A stretch of 64,000 nt of DNA from Sphingopyxis sp. H053 (GCF_001468225.1 NZ_LNRU01000005.1:372001-436000); one strand, 5' to 3'; shown: positions 35,741 through 45,650, numbered from the stretch's first letter. Translations and numbers: made by a program. Notes: generated from the letters alone by a model not told the origin.

Positions 35741-36167
35741 TCTTGTCCACCTTACGGCCTTCGGCGGCCTGACGCTGATGCTCGCTCGCCAACAAGGCGC
35801 CCTTGCCGACGCGCAGGCCATAGATGACCGCGGCGGCGGTGAGCGGCACCCACAGGATGATATGCACCCACAAGGGCGGCCGTACCACGGCATCGAGCGT
35901 TAGCGCGATCGCGATCAGCAGCGCGCCGATGATCAATGTCAGGAACGCCGCGGGGCCGTCGCCGACATTATAGCGGCCATAATCGAGGCCGCAGCTTTCG
36001 CATTTCGCGCGGAATTTCACCGGCCCTTCGAACAGCGTCGGCGCGCCGCATTCGGGGCAGAGACCAAAAAGGGCAGCGCGCCAGACCGGCGGCTGCCCCT
36101 TTTGAAATTTGTCGCCAGCCGGCAATTTAGTGCGCGGCGATCGGCGCGCCCCAGCCGCCCCAGACAT
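35733..36167 (-). CDS. DUF983 membrane protein with zinc-ribbon-like CxxC pairs
   Basis: The protein has up to 144 residues. Two CxxC pairs (LCPECG and KCESCG) suggest a zinc ribbon, followed by two hydrophobic helices (AAFLTLIIGALLIAIAL and WVHIILWVPLTAAAVIYGL). DUF983 genes regularly accompany cytochrome oxidase assembly genes in alphaproteobacteria; function is unproved. The ATG at 36167 lies 40 bp inside ctaE and has no Shine-Dalgarno. A TTG at 36125, right after the ctaE stop, is an alternative that gives 130 residues. Confidence 0.87.
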   Translation of the reverse strand: MSGAAGARRSPRTKLPAGDKFQKGQPPVWRAALFGLCPECGAPTLFEGPVKFRAKCESCGLDYGRYNVGDGPAAFLTLIIGALLIAIALTLDAVVRPPLWVHIILWVPLTAAAVIYGLRVGKGALLASEHQRQAAEGRKVDKND

Positions 36168-37002
36168 AGACGATGATGAAGAGGAACAGCCACACGACGT
36201 CGACGAAGTGCCAGTACCAGGCAGCGGCTTCGAAACCGAAGTGCTGCTGCGGGGTGAAGTGACCCTTGTAGGTGCGGACGAGGCAGACGATCAGGAAGAT
36301 CGTGCCGACGAGCACGTGGAAGCCGTGGAAGCCGGTCGCCATGTAGAAGGCCGAGCTGTAGTTGCTCTGCCCGAAGCCCCACGGCGCATGCATATATTCA
36401 TACGCCTGGATCGACGAGAAGACCGCGCCGAGGATGATCGTCAGCCACAGGCCTTTTTTCAGGCCTTCGCGGTCGCCGTGGATCAGCGCGTGGTGCGCCC
36501 AGGTGATCGTCGTGCCCGAGCAGAGCAGGATCAGCGTGTTGAGCAGCGGCAGCGAGAAGGGATCGATGACTTCGATGCCCTTCGGCGGCCACATGGTGAT
36601 CGCAGCGGCGCCGTCCTGACCGAACAGCGAGGTGACCGCGCCTTCGGCATATTCGATCGGCACCGGGAAGAGCGAGAAGTCGAACCACGCCCAGAACCAG
36701 CCGACGAAGAACATGACTTCGGACGCGATGAACAGGATCATGCCGTAGCGCAGGTGCAACTGGACGACCGGCGTATGGTCGCCGGCATGCGCTTCGTTGA
36801 TGACGTCCGACCACCAGCTGAAGAAGGTCGCGATCACGCCCATGAAGCCGAGGCCGAGGACCCACTTGCCGACGCCGCCGAAATGGTCGGCGTGCATCGC
36901 CATGACGAGCCCGAAGAACATCACGAGCGCAGCAACCGAGCCGATGAGCGGCCAGACGCTGGGATTTACGAGGTGGTAGTCATGATGTTTCGCACCGGAC
37001 AT
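36127..37002 (-). CDS. ctaE: Cytochrome c oxidase subunit III
   Basis: The protein has 291 residues from the ATG at 37002 (MSGAKHHDYHLVNPSVWP), which matches the usual start; ATGs at 37050 and 37047 would add 16 or 15 residues. Seven hydrophobic helices and the conserved SEVMFFVGWFWAWF and FHGFHVLVGT segments identify subunit III of an aa3-type oxidase, which stabilises the catalytic core. CGGGAAAC lies just upstream. It follows ctaG in the operon. Confidence 0.97.
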   Translation of the reverse strand: MSGAKHHDYHLVNPSVWPLIGSVAALVMFFGLVMAMHADHFGGVGKWVLGLGFMGVIATFFSWWSDVINEAHAGDHTPVVQLHLRYGMILFIASEVMFFVGWFWAWFDFSLFPVPIEYAEGAVTSLFGQDGAAAITMWPPKGIEVIDPFSLPLLNTLILLCSGTTITWAHHALIHGDREGLKKGLWLTIILGAVFSSIQAYEYMHAPWGFGQSNYSSAFYMATGFHGFHVLVGTIFLIVCLVRTYKGHFTPQQHFGFEAAAWYWHFVDVVWLFLFIIVYVWGGWGAPIAAH

Positions 37003-37082
37003 GGCGTGTTTCCCGTTTTTAGCAGCCCCAGCATGATGATTCCCCATCATCTGCCGGTCTTGTTAGACTCTTGTTCGCGGCC

Positions 37083-37658
37083 TTAGCTCGCCTTTTTACC
37101 CTCGTCTACAGGGTGGAAGGTGTAGCTGAGGGTGATTTCCTGCACGTCGCGCGCGTCGGGGTCGTCCATGATCTTCGGATCGACGAAGAACAGCACCGGC
37201 ATGCGCATCTGCTGCCCCGGCTCCAGCCGTTGCTGGGTGAAGCAGAAGCACTGGATCTTGGTAAAATATTTGCCCGCCTGATCGGGCGTGACGTTGAAGC
37301 TGGCGGTCCCGACGACGGGATGCGCCGAATTATTTTCGGCGATAAAGATCGCCATGTCGCGCGCGCCGATGCTCACCGTATCGGTCGGATGCTCGGGATA
37401 GAATTTCCACGGCAGGTTCGGCGAGACATTGGCGTCGAAGCGGACCGAGACCGTCTGGCTCAATATTTCGGGCTCGGCCGCCGCGGCGACCGGATCGTAA
37501 CGCTGCGTCGTACCGCCGAAGCCGGTGACGCGGCAGAAGAGATCGTAGAGCGGCACCGCCGCGAACCCGAGACCGGTCATCGCGAGCGCCATCAACGCCG
37601 CGAGGCTTGCGGTCTTCGCGTTCGGGGACATGCGCCCAATGACCGGAAAAAACGTCAT
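37083..37658 (-). CDS. ctaG: Cytochrome c oxidase assembly protein CtaG/Cox11
   Basis: The 191-residue protein delivers copper to the CuB site of subunit I. It has one N-terminal membrane anchor (LAALMALAMTGLGFAAVPLY) and a periplasmic domain with the copper-binding motif IQCFCF. The start at 37658 overlaps the stop of the small upstream gene by 4 bp (ATGA). The YDLFCRVTGFGGTTQ segment after the anchor is typical of the family. Gene order ctaB-small-ctaG-ctaE is the alphaproteobacterial standard. Confidence 0.96.
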   Translation of the reverse strand: MTFFPVIGRMSPNAKTASLAALMALAMTGLGFAAVPLYDLFCRVTGFGGTTQRYDPVAAAAEPEILSQTVSVRFDANVSPNLPWKFYPEHPTDTVSIGARDMAIFIAENNSAHPVVGTASFNVTPDQAGKYFTKIQCFCFTQQRLEPGQQMRMPVLFFVDPKIMDDPDARDVQEITLSYTFHPVDEGKKAS

Positions 37659-37804
37659 GAGAATATCTGCATCTTTGCGATGGTGATGAAGAAGAACAGG
37701 ACCGCCAGTGCGCCGAGCATCCACGCCATCAGGTTCGCACGGCTGCGCTGGCGGCGGCGATATTCGGCCTCGTCAAACGGTTCGTTCGGGGTTTCTTCGG
37801 TCAT
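37655..37804 (-). CDS. Small membrane protein of the cta operon (CoxF-like)
   Basis: The 49-residue protein has a charged, arginine-rich N-terminal half ([13 protein letters not shown]) and one transmembrane helix ([20 protein letters not shown]). It overlaps ctaB upstream and ctaG downstream by 4 bp each, so it is almost certainly translated. A short protein at this place between ctaB and ctaG is known in alphaproteobacteria and is sometimes called CoxF. Its exact role in oxidase assembly is unclear. Confidence 0.83.
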   Translation of the reverse strand: MTEETPNEPFDEAEYRRRQRSRANLMAWMLGALAVLFFFITIAKMQIFS

Positions 37805-38712
37805 AGCGGCCACCAATGGTCGGCGACGACAGCGCCGAACAGAATGAAAAGATAAGCGATCGAATAAGCGAACAGGCGCTTTTCGGGTTGCATCAGGTCG
37901 CCCTCGCCCGTGGTGCGCGTGCCGACCTGGACCGACAGCAGGACGAACACGGCCGAGAGCACCACCGCGGTCCAGCCGTAAAGCGCGCCGGTGTAGCCGA
38001 GCGGCCACGGCGCGATCGCGGCGGCGGCCATGATCAATGCGTAGAGGAGGATCTGGCGCCGCGTCGATTTCTCACCCGCGACGACGGGCATCATCGGAAT
38101 CCCCGCGGCGGCATAGTCCGAGCGCATGAACAGCGCGAGCGCCCAGAAATGCGGCGGCGTCCACAGGAAGATGAGCAGGAACAGCAGCACCGGCAGCGGC
38201 GCGATCGACCCCGTCGCGGCGACCCAGCCGATCAGCGGCGGAAAGGCGCCCGCCGCGCCGCCGATGACGATATTCTGCGGGGTCCGCGGCTTCAGCCACA
38301 TCGTATAGACGAAGACGTAGAAAAGGATCGAGGCGGCGAGCAACAGCGTTGCCTGCCAGTTCGACGCGAACAGCATCAGGAACAGCGAAAAGGCGGCAAG
38401 CCCGACGCCGAACTGCAATGCGGTCTGCGGGTCGAGGCGCCCGGCGGGGAGCGGCCGGCCCGCGGTCCGCTTCATCTTCGCGTCGAGCCCAGCCTCATAC
38501 CATTGATTGAGCGCGCCCGAGGCGCCTGCCCCCAGCGCGATCGCGAGGATCGACGAGAAAGCGAGCACCGGCGGCACATGCCCCGGCGCCGCGAGCAGGC
38601 CGCACAAGGCGGTGAACACCACCAGCGACATCACGCGCGGCTTCGTCAGCGCGAACAGGTCGCGCCAATCGGCGGGTAGTGCCGTTTCGCCGTGGGTCAG
38701 GCTCTGCGCCAT
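37801..38712 (-). CDS. ctaB: Protoheme IX farnesyltransferase (haem O synthase)
   Basis: The 303-residue membrane enzyme of the UbiA superfamily adds a farnesyl chain to haem b to give haem o, the precursor of haem a for the oxidase. About eight or nine helices are present. The first Asp-rich prenyl-diphosphate site reads [20 protein letters not shown]; the first acidic position is Glu here, where Asp is common. [15 protein letters not shown] starts the first helix. It overlaps the small downstream gene by 4 bp. Confidence 0.96.
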   Translation of the reverse strand: MAQSLTHGETALPADWRDLFALTKPRVMSLVVFTALCGLLAAPGHVPPVLAFSSILAIALGAGASGALNQWYEAGLDAKMKRTAGRPLPAGRLDPQTALQFGVGLAAFSLFLMLFASNWQATLLLAASILFYVFVYTMWLKPRTPQNIVIGGAAGAFPPLIGWVAATGSIAPLPVLLFLLIFLWTPPHFWALALFMRSDYAAAGIPMMPVVAGEKSTRRQILLYALIMAAAAIAPWPLGYTGALYGWTAVVLSAVFVLLSVQVGTRTTGEGDLMQPEKRLFAYSIAYLFILFGAVVADHWWPL

Positions 38713-38737
38713 ATTTACTCCGGCCCGAAAGTCGTGC

Positions 38738-38764
38738 GCCCCCTGCCATCAAACGGCAGGGGGC
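38738..38764 (-). promoter_or_regulatory. Intercistronic hairpin between ctaD and ctaB
   Basis: A 10-bp perfect stem, GCCCCCTGCC with GGCAGGGGGC, has a 7-nt loop in the 60-bp gap after ctaD. There is no T-run after it on the minus strand, so full termination is unlikely. It may stabilise the ctaCD message or reduce expression of the assembly genes downstream. Confidence 0.5.
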
Positions 38765-38772
38765 AACACACA

Positions 38773-40455
38773 TCAGGCGATACGCGGCAGTTCGTTGAAC
38801 TGGTGGAACGGCGGCGGGCTCGACAGCGTCCATTCGAGCGTCGTCGCGCCTTCGCCCCACGGATTGTCGGCGGCCTTCTTGCCCGCGAACAGCGAGTAGA
38901 GGATGTTCACGAAGAAGAAGAGCATGCCGACGCCCATGATCACATAGCCGAGCGACGAGATGTGATGCCAATAGGCATAGGCTTCCGCATAGTCGGGGTA
39001 ACGGCGCGGCATGCCCTGCTGGCCCAGGAAGTGCTGCGGGAAGAACATGACGTTCACGCCGATGAAGAAGACCCAGAAGTGCAGCTGGCCGAGCGCCTCG
39101 TTGTACATCCGGCCCGACATTTTCGGGAACCAGTAATAGAAGCCGGCGAAGAGCGAGAAGACCGCGCCCAGCGACAGCACATAGTGGAAGTGCGCGACGA
39201 CATAATAGGTGTCGTGCAGGTTGGTGTCGACGCCGCCATTGGCGAGCACGACGCCGGTCACACCGCCGACGGTGAACATGAAGATGAAGCCGAGCGACCA
39301 CATCATCGGCGTCTTGAAGCTCAGCGTACCGCCCCACATGGTGGCGATCCAGCTGAAGATCTTGATGCCCGTCGGAACCGCGATGACCATCGTCGCGGCG
39401 GTGAAGTACATCTTGAGGTTCACGCTCATGCCGACCGTGAACATGTGGTGCGCCCACACGATGAAGCCGACGACGCCGATCGCGACCATGGCATATGCCA
39501 TGCCGAGGTAACCGAACACGGGCTTTTTGCTGAAGGTCGAGATGATCTGGCTGACCATGCCGAAGCCCGGCAGGATCATGATGTACACTTCGGGGTGGCC
39601 GAAGAACCAGAAGAGATGCTGGTAGAGAACGGGGTCGCCGCCGCCAGCCGCATCATAGAAGGTGGTGCCGAAGTTGCGGTCGGTCAGCAGCATCGTGATC
39701 GCCGCGGCGAGAACCGGCAGCGCGAGCAGCAGCAGGAAGGCGGTGACGAGCACCGACCACACGAACAGCGGCATCTTGTGCAGCGTCATGCCCGGCGCGC
39801 GCATGTTGAAGATGGTGGTGATGAAGTTGATCGCACCAAGGATAGACGCCGCGCCCGCGAGATGGAGCGAGAAGATCGCCATGTCGACCGCGGGACCGGC
39901 CGAACCGCTGGTCGACAGCGGGGCATAGACCGTCCAGCCGGTGCCGGCGCCGTTGCCGCTGCCGCCCGGAACGAACATCGAACCGAAGAGCATGACGAAG
40001 GCAACCGCGGTCAGCCAGAAGCTGACATTGTTCATGCGCGGGAACGCCATGTCGGGCGCGCCGATCATGAGCGGCACGAACCAGTTGCCGAAGCCCCCGA
40101 TCATCGCCGGCATGACCATGAAGAACACCATGATCAGGCCGTGCGCGGTGATCATCACGTTCCAGAAATGCTTGCCTGCAACCTCGTCGGCACCGCCGCC
40201 AAGGGCGCTGGCCCAGCCCGAAAGATACTGAACGCCGGGTTCGGCGAGTTCGAGGCGCATCATGCCCGACAGCGCGCCGCCGACGATGCCGGCGACGATC
40301 GCGAAGATCAGGTAGAGCGTGCCGATGTCCTTGTGGTTCGTCGACATGAACCAGCGGACAAAGAAGCCGGGCGTGTCGTGATCATGGTCGTCATGCGCAT
40401 GGGTGTGGCCATGTTCGGCGCCGTGCGCGGGTGCAGTCGCTGCGATATCGGTCAT
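38773..40455 (-). CDS. ctaD: Cytochrome c oxidase subunit I
   Basis: The 560-residue catalytic subunit of an aa3-type oxidase reduces oxygen to water and pumps protons. Twelve helices are expected. The haem/CuB ligand regions are clear: the cross-linked His-Tyr pair in [12 protein letters not shown], the CuB histidines in WAHHMFTVG and the haem ligands in [10 protein letters not shown] His-rich N-terminus ([17 protein letters not shown]) precedes the first helix and could bind metal. It is 15 bp downstream of ctaC. Confidence 0.98.
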   Translation of the reverse strand: MTDIAATAPAHGAEHGHTHAHDDHDHDTPGFFVRWFMSTNHKDIGTLYLIFAIVAGIVGGALSGMMRLELAEPGVQYLSGWASALGGGADEVAGKHFWNVMITAHGLIMVFFMVMPAMIGGFGNWFVPLMIGAPDMAFPRMNNVSFWLTAVAFVMLFGSMFVPGGSGNGAGTGWTVYAPLSTSGSAGPAVDMAIFSLHLAGAASILGAINFITTIFNMRAPGMTLHKMPLFVWSVLVTAFLLLLALPVLAAAITMLLTDRNFGTTFYDAAGGGDPVLYQHLFWFFGHPEVYIMILPGFGMVSQIISTFSKKPVFGYLGMAYAMVAIGVVGFIVWAHHMFTVGMSVNLKMYFTAATMVIAVPTGIKIFSWIATMWGGTLSFKTPMMWSLGFIFMFTVGGVTGVVLANGGVDTNLHDTYYVVAHFHYVLSLGAVFSLFAGFYYWFPKMSGRMYNEALGQLHFWVFFIGVNVMFFPQHFLGQQGMPRRYPDYAEAYAYWHHISSLGYVIMGVGMLFFFVNILYSLFAGKKAADNPWGEGATTLEWTLSSPPPFHQFNELPRIA

Positions 40456-40470
40456 CTGTCGGACCCCTTA

Positions 40471-41583
40471 TTAATTCTTGGCGGCCGGCGCGGCGGCGGG
40501 CGCCGCTGCCGGAGCAGCTTCGGGTGCAGTGGTCGGGGCGGCAGCCGGCGTCACGGCAGGCGCCGCAGCCGGAGCGGCGGCAGCGGGAGCCGGTGCGGCA
40601 GCGGCGGGAGCCGCGGCGACCGGACCGGCGGGGTTACCACCCTTCGAGCGAACCCACGCTTCCCATTTGTCGACCGGAAGCACTTCGACGGCGATCGGCA
40701 TATAGCCGTGATCGACACCGCAGAGTTCCGAACACTGGCCGTAATAGACGCCAACCTTGTTCGCGGTGAACGTCGTTTCGTTGGCGCGGCCGGGGACCGC
40801 GTCCATCTTGGTCCAGAAGGCCGGAACCGCGAAGCTGTGGATGACGTCGGCGCCGGTGATGATCAGCTTCACCTGACGGCCGACGGGAACGACCATGCGG
40901 TTGTCGACGGCGAGGTGATAGGGCTCGCCCGCGGCCTTCGCCTTGTCTTCGGGCAGGATCTTCGAGACATATTCGCCGATGCCCTGGTCGGGATAGGCAT
41001 AGCCCCAATACCATTGGTAACCCGTGACCTTGATCGTCAGCGCCTCCTTCTTCGGCGGCTCATATTGCGCCGCGAGCAGGCGGATCGACGGCACCGCGAT
41101 CACCGCGAGGATCAGCACCGGAATGGCGGTCCAGATGATTTCGATGAAGGTGTTGTGCGTCGTCTTCGACGGCACCGGGTTCGCCTTGGCGCGGAACCGG
41201 AACATCACCCAGAGCAGGAGACCGAGGACGATCAGCGTGATCACCGTGATGACGGGCAACAGGATCACATGGTTGAACCAGTAAGCCTGTTCGCCGATCG
41301 GGCTGACCTGCGGCTGGAAATCGATGCCCGCGTCGACCGGCTGGCCAACCCCGGGGGTCGGCTTCATCGGAACGTAGGTCGCATCGCCAGCCGGAGCCGC
41401 GGCGGTCGTCGCGACCGGTGCCGCTGCCGGAGCGGCCGCATCGGTGGCGACCGGAGCCGGATTCGCCACAGCCGTTGCGGCGGGTGCTTCGGCCGGAGCC
41501 GTCGCGGGTGCCTGCGCATGGCCGGCGCCCGCCGCGCCCAGCGACAAAGCTGCCGCAATTACAAGGGTTTTCAAGCTCTTCAT
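40471..41583 (-). CDS. ctaC: Cytochrome c oxidase subunit II with Ala/Pro-rich extensions
   Basis: This 370-residue subunit II accepts electrons from cytochrome c through CuA. The signal peptide ends near GAGHAQ, two helices follow (near 105-175), and the CuA domain has CSELCGVDHGYM plus the upstream His in VIHSFAVP. It is longer than usual because of low-complexity Ala/Pro/Thr-rich segments: about 45 residues after the signal peptide and about 50 at the C-terminus. First gene of the cta operon. Confidence 0.97.
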   Translation of the reverse strand: MKSLKTLVIAAALSLGAAGAGHAQAPATAPAEAPAATAVANPAPVATDAAAPAAAPVATTAAAPAGDATYVPMKPTPGVGQPVDAGIDFQPQVSPIGEQAYWFNHVILLPVITVITLIVLGLLLWVMFRFRAKANPVPSKTTHNTFIEIIWTAIPVLILAVIAVPSIRLLAAQYEPPKKEALTIKVTGYQWYWGYAYPDQGIGEYVSKILPEDKAKAAGEPYHLAVDNRMVVPVGRQVKLIITGADVIHSFAVPAFWTKMDAVPGRANETTFTANKVGVYYGQCSELCGVDHGYMPIAVEVLPVDKWEAWVRSKGGNPAGPVAAAPAAAAPAPAAAAPAAAPAVTPAAAPTTAPEAAPAAAPAAAPAAKN

Positions 41584-41815
41584 AAGGATAGTGCCGCCCG
41601 TTGCCTGTTGTTCTTATTGATGCCCCACCCCCTTTGCGGCAGCCACCGGACACGCGTCGCGGCAGCCGGCAAGGGGCTGAATCTCGCGGGCGCTATAGAC
41701 CCGCTTGCCGCTTGCCTCAAGCATCTCTAACACTATTTTGCGGCTGGATAATCTTCGCCGCCAAAACCCGGTCGCCCATCATGAGCGACGCACAGGACAA
41801 AAGAACAACTCCTCC

Positions 41816-42403
41816 ATGACCGATGATGAAATCCTGGCCGAATTCCGCGCCGCCGACGCCCTGCTCCAGGGCCATTTCCTGCTCTCCTCGGGCCGCCACA
41901 GCGAATATTATCTGCAGTGCGCGCGCGTATTGATGGACACCGAACGCGCCGGACGGCTCGCCGTCGCGCTTGCCGCGAAGCTGCCGCGCGACCTGAAACA
42001 GGCGATCGATATCGTCGTCTCGCCCGCGATGGGCGGGGTGATCATCGGGCATGAAATGGGCCGCGCGCTTGGCAAGCCCGCGATTTTCGTCGAGCGACCG
42101 ACGGGCACCTTCGAACTGCGCCGCGGCTTTACGATCGACCCCGGCGCCAAGGTGCTGATGGTCGAGGATGTCGTGACCACCGGCCTGTCGTCGCGCGAGG
42201 CAATGGAGGCGGTGCGCGCCGCGGGCGGCGAAGTCATCGCCGAGGCCGCGCTCGTCGACCGCTCGGCGGGCAATGTCGAACTCGGCGTGCCCTTCTACCC
42301 GCTCGTCGCGATCAATTTCCCGACCTATGCGGAGGATGAATTGCCCGAGACGCTGGCAGGAAGCGAAGCGGTGAAGCCCGGCAGCCGGAGCAAGGCGGCT
42401 TGA
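41816..42403 (+). CDS. pyrE: Orotate phosphoribosyltransferase
   Basis: The 195-residue enzyme joins orotate and PRPP to form OMP in pyrimidine synthesis. The PRPP-binding motif is [14 protein letters not shown], and [10 protein letters not shown] near the N-terminus is typical. The start [14 protein letters not shown] at 41816 fits homologues; a longer reading from 41705 is unlikely. Its stop overlaps the pdxJ TTG start. It is divergent from ctaC across a 232-bp gap that should hold both promoters. Confidence 0.95.
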   Translation: MTDDEILAEFRAADALLQGHFLLSSGRHSEYYLQCARVLMDTERAGRLAVALAAKLPRDLKQAIDIVVSPAMGGVIIGHEMGRALGKPAIFVERPTGTFELRRGFTIDPGAKVLMVEDVVTTGLSSREAMEAVRAAGGEVIAEAALVDRSAGNVELGVPFYPLVAINFPTYAEDELPETLAGSEAVKPGSRSKAA

Positions 42404-43143
42404 ACGGCGGCGCGCCCTCCCGCCTGCGGCTCGGCGTCAACATCGACCATGTCGCGACGATCCGCAACGCGCGTGGGGGCGAGCATCCCGACCCGGTGCG
42501 CGCGGCGGAAATCGTCGCGGCGGTCGGTGGCGACGGGATCACCGCGCATCTGCGCGAAGACCGCCGCCATATCCGCGACGACGACCTCGCGCGCATCCAG
42601 GCCGCGACCGACCTGCCGCTGAACCTCGAAATGGCGGCGACCGACGAGATGCTCGAGATCGCGCTGCGCCACATGCCGCACGCGGCATGCATCGTTCCCG
42701 AAAAGCGCGAGGAGCGCACGACCGAGGGCGGGCTCGACGCGGCGGGGCAGCATAACCACCTCGCGCCAATCGTCTCGCGGCTGAACGATGCGGGCATCCG
42801 CGTCAGCCTGTTCATCGAGCCCGACGCGCGGCAGATCGAGGCGGCGATGCGCCTCCGCGCGCCCGTCGTCGAATTCCACACCGGCCGCTACGCGCATGTC
42901 GAGGGCGAAGAACGCGCCGTCGAACTCCGCCGCCTCGCAGACGCCGCCGCGCTCGCGTGGAAAAACGGCATCGAGCCGCACGCGGGGCACGGGCTGACCT
43001 ATGAGAATGTCGTTCCCGTCGCCGCGATCCCGCAACTCGCCGAACTCAACATCGGCCATTATCTGATCGGCGAGGCGATCTTCACGGGGCTCGAGGACGC
43101 CGTACGCCGGATGCGTGCGCTGATGGACGAGGCGCGCGGGTGA
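42400..43143 (+). CDS. pdxJ: Pyridoxine 5'-phosphate synthase
   Basis: The 247-residue TIM-barrel enzyme condenses 1-deoxyxylulose 5-phosphate with aminoacetone phosphate to give pyridoxine 5'-phosphate. [17 protein letters not shown] at the start, [13 protein letters not shown] and GHGLTYENV are family signatures. The start is a TTG within TTGA, overlapping the pyrE stop, with AAGGCGG just upstream. The pdxJ-acpS-lepB order is common in alphaproteobacteria. Confidence 0.95.
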   Translation: MNGGAPSRLRLGVNIDHVATIRNARGGEHPDPVRAAEIVAAVGGDGITAHLREDRRHIRDDDLARIQAATDLPLNLEMAATDEMLEIALRHMPHAACIVPEKREERTTEGGLDAAGQHNHLAPIVSRLNDAGIRVSLFIEPDARQIEAAMRLRAPVVEFHTGRYAHVEGEERAVELRRLADAAALAWKNGIEPHAGHGLTYENVVPVAAIPQLAELNIGHYLIGEAIFTGLEDAVRRMRALMDEARG

Positions 43144-43161
43144 GCGCGCGCCTATCCCGTC

Positions 43162-43250
43162 GCCCCCGCGAAGGCGGGGGCCGTCGTCGGCCTGTCACGG
43201 CAGCGCGGTTTAAGACCGACAGCGACCCCCGCCTTCGCGGGGGTGACGAC
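43162..43250. repeat. Inverted repeat pair, CCCCCGCGAAGGCGGGGG type
   Basis: CCCCCGCGAAGGCGGGGG at 43163-43180 faces a reversed copy, GACCCCCGCCTTCGCGGGGG, at 43224-43243. Each copy is itself a hairpin, and together they form a larger one. It fills the pdxJ-acpS gap. The same core occurs at 59479-59556, so this is a dispersed REP-like family. Confidence 0.7.
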
Positions 43251-43264
43251 CTGTTGGGGTCGTC

Positions 43265-43666
43265 ATGATCATCGGCCTCGGTTCCGACCTCTGCAATATA
43301 GAGCGCATCCAGAACTCGCTCGACCGCTTTGGCGAGCGCTTCGAAAATCGCGTTTTCACCGAAATCGAGCGCGCCAAGGCGGCGCGGCGCCCCTTCACCC
43401 GCGCCGGCACCTATGCCAAGCGCTTCGCCGCGAAGGAGGCTTTTTCGAAAGCCGTCGGCACGGGGTTCAAGCGCGGCGTGTTCATGAAGGACATCGGCGT
43501 CGTCAACGCCCCCTCGGGCGCCCCGACGCTGGCACTGACCGGCGGCGCCGCCGAACGGCTCGCGCAGATGATTCCGCCCGGCCACAGCGCGCATATCCAT
43601 TTGACACTGACCGACGACCATCCGTGGGCGCAGGCGTTCGTCATCATCGAAGCAATCAAGGACTGA
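43265..43666 (+). CDS. acpS: Holo-[acyl-carrier-protein] synthase
   Basis: The 133-residue enzyme transfers 4'-phosphopantetheine from CoA to apo-ACP. The metal-binding Asp lies in [13 protein letters not shown] and the Glu in [13 protein letters not shown], the two classic motifs. Length is normal. It is 7 bp from lepB, so they share a transcript. Confidence 0.96.
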   Translation: MIIGLGSDLCNIERIQNSLDRFGERFENRVFTEIERAKAARRPFTRAGTYAKRFAAKEAFSKAVGTGFKRGVFMKDIGVVNAPSGAPTLALTGGAAERLAQMIPPGHSAHIHLTLTDDHPWAQAFVIIEAIKD

Positions 43667-43673
43667 CATCTAT

Positions 43674-44510
43674 ATGGCGAAGGACAAGACGAAGGATGAC
43701 GGGAGCTGGGGCAAGCTGATCCGCGACGTCGTGGTGATATTGCTGCTCGTGCTCGGCATCCACAGCTGCGTCGCCAAGCCTTTCTATATCCCCTCCGATT
43801 CGATGATGCCGGTGCTGCGCAACGGCGACCGGCTGATCGTCAGCAAATATCCTTATGGCTGGTCCTATTCGTCGGTCAGCTTTCACCTCGCGCCCAAGGT
43901 CGCGGGCCGGCTGTTCGGCAAGCTGCCCGAGCGCGGCGACATCGTCGTACTCGAACATCCGGTGACGCGCATCGACTATATCAAACGCGTCATCGGGCTG
44001 CCCGGCGACACGATTGAACTCCGCAACGGCGAACTCAGCATCAACGGCAAACCGGTGAAGCGCGAGGTCCAGCCGATGTTGTCGATCCCCGTCGATCCGA
44101 ACCTGCCCGGCCCCGACAGCAGCCTGTTCCGCTTCGTGAACCGCGATGCGGAAGGCAAGGAAGTGCTCGAACTGCCGATCGTCCGCGAAACGCTGCCCGG
44201 CGGCGCGACCTTCGACACGATCGACATGGGTCCCGGCTACACGACCGACGATTATGGCCCGGTCACCGTACCCGCCGATCATGTCTTCCTGATGGGCGAC
44301 AACCGCGACGGCAGCGCCGACAGCCGCGTCGGCACGAACCAGAAAGGCCTCGGCGGCCCCGTCCCCTTCGACGCGATCGCCGGACGCGCCGAGATCGTCA
44401 GCTTTTCGACCGACGGAACCGCCGAGTGGTATAACCCATTGAGCTGGTTTAATGCCTTGCGATCGGGGCGCGCGGGAACCGACTTGCGCCCCGAGCGTCA
44501 GGGCAGCTAA
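43674..44510 (+). CDS. lepB: Signal peptidase I
   Basis: The 278-residue inner-membrane protease removes signal peptides. One N-terminal helix (VVVILLLVLGIHS) is followed by Ser43 in SDSMMPVLRNGDRL and Lys104 in YIKRVIGLPGD, the Ser/Lys dyad, and by GDNRDGSADSRVGT. Length is usual for alphaproteobacteria. It lies between acpS and an AI-2E-family gene. Confidence 0.97.
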   Translation: MAKDKTKDDGSWGKLIRDVVVILLLVLGIHSCVAKPFYIPSDSMMPVLRNGDRLIVSKYPYGWSYSSVSFHLAPKVAGRLFGKLPERGDIVVLEHPVTRIDYIKRVIGLPGDTIELRNGELSINGKPVKREVQPMLSIPVDPNLPGPDSSLFRFVNRDAEGKEVLELPIVRETLPGGATFDTIDMGPGYTTDDYGPVTVPADHVFLMGDNRDGSADSRVGTNQKGLGGPVPFDAIAGRAEIVSFSTDGTAEWYNPLSWFNALRSGRAGTDLRPERQGS

Positions 44511-44528
44511 CAGAACAGGGAACACGAG

Positions 44529-45650
44529 ATGGCGGCGACAAGGAAGACAACCGGAACGCGCGCCGCCAGCGCCGCCGCGAAGGCCGACGCGCACAGGGAA
44601 GCCCCCGGCCCTACCGAGATCCGCAGCCAGCTCGTCCGCACCGAGCTGTTGAAGGCCGGCGTCTGGATCGGCCTCGCGCTGCTCATCGGTCTATGCATCG
44701 TCCTGATCCAGCCGATCCTGCTGATCTTTGCCGGCATCGTGATGGCGTCGATGCTCGACGGCGGAACGCGCCTGCTCGGCCGCGTGCTGCCGATCGCGCG
44801 CGGCTGGCGGCTGCTCATCGTCTGCCTCTCGCTCGTCGTCTTCCTTGTCTGGACCATCATGTTTGCGGGCTCGCAAATCGCCGATCAGGCCGCGACATTG
44901 CAAACCGTCGTGATGGCGCAGATCGAACGCATCGCCGCCTGGGCGAGCAATCATGGCATGGGCAATTTCCAGCTCGATACCAAGACGATCACCGACAATC
45001 TCGCCGGCACCTTCGGCCGCGTCACCGCGGCGGTGGGTACGGTTCTCGGCGGGCTGACCAGCCTGATCATGATCCTCGTGCTCGGCATCTTTATCGCGAT
45101 CGAGCCGCGGCTTTACGAGCGCGGCGTCGCGTGGATGCTGCCGATGAAGTCGCGCGAGAATTTCTATATCACGACCGCGCGCATGGGCTTCACGCTGCGC
45201 CGCCTGATGGCGGGGCGCCTGCTCGGCATGCTGGTCGAGGGCATCGGCACCTGGCTCGCGTGCATGGCGGTCGGCATTCCGATGGCGGCGCTGATGGGCC
45301 TGCTCACCGGTTTGCTGGCGTTCATCCCCAATATCGGCGCGATCGTGTCGGGCGTGCTGCTCGTCCTCGTCGGCTTCTCGGCGGGCACCGACACCGGCCT
45401 GTGGGCGATCGCCATCTATTTCATCGTCCAGACGGTCGACGGTTATCTGATCGTCCCGATGGTCGCCAAGAAGACCGTCGATCTCGCCCCCGCGCTCGTG
45501 CTCGGCGCGCAGATCTTGTTCGGCGCGCTGCTCGGCCTGATGGGGCTGTTCCTCGCCGACCCGATCATTGCGATGATCAAGGTCGCGCTGGAGCGCGAGG
45601 CCGAGCGCAACGCCGACGGCGCCAAAACGACAACGGCGGCGGGCTCCTGA
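44529..45650 (+). CDS. AI-2E family (PerM-like) membrane transporter
   Basis: The 373-residue protein has about seven to eight hydrophobic helices and the family ending ADPIIAMIKVALE. TGLLAFIPNIGAIVSG is the typical conserved loop. Members include TqsA (autoinducer-2 export) and Na+/H+ antiporters; function here is unknown. The N-terminal 30 residues are charged and low in complexity. It is 18 bp downstream of lepB. The stop lies inside a strong hairpin. Confidence 0.9.
   Translation: MAATRKTTGTRAASAAAKADAHREAPGPTEIRSQLVRTELLKAGVWIGLALLIGLCIVLIQPILLIFAGIVMASMLDGGTRLLGRVLPIARGWRLLIVCLSLVVFLVWTIMFAGSQIADQAATLQTVVMAQIERIAAWASNHGMGNFQLDTKTITDNLAGTFGRVTAAVGTVLGGLTSLIMILVLGIFIAIEPRLYERGVAWMLPMKSRENFYITTARMGFTLRRLMAGRLLGMLVEGIGTWLACMAVGIPMAALMGLLTGLLAFIPNIGAIVSGVLLVLVGFSAGTDTGLWAIAIYFIVQTVDGYLIVPMVAKKTVDLAPALVLGAQILFGALLGLMGLFLADPIIAMIKVALEREAERNADGAKTTTAAGS

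Noticed and set aside
38692..41730. Open frame of 1012 codons opposite ctaB, ctaD and ctaC
   Set aside because: It crosses three certain genes on the other strand and the product is His/Arg/Glu-rich without any fold.
43162..43250. Rho-independent terminator after pdxJ
   Set aside because: Strong hairpins but no T-run, and the same sequence is a repeat at other places; listed as repeat instead.
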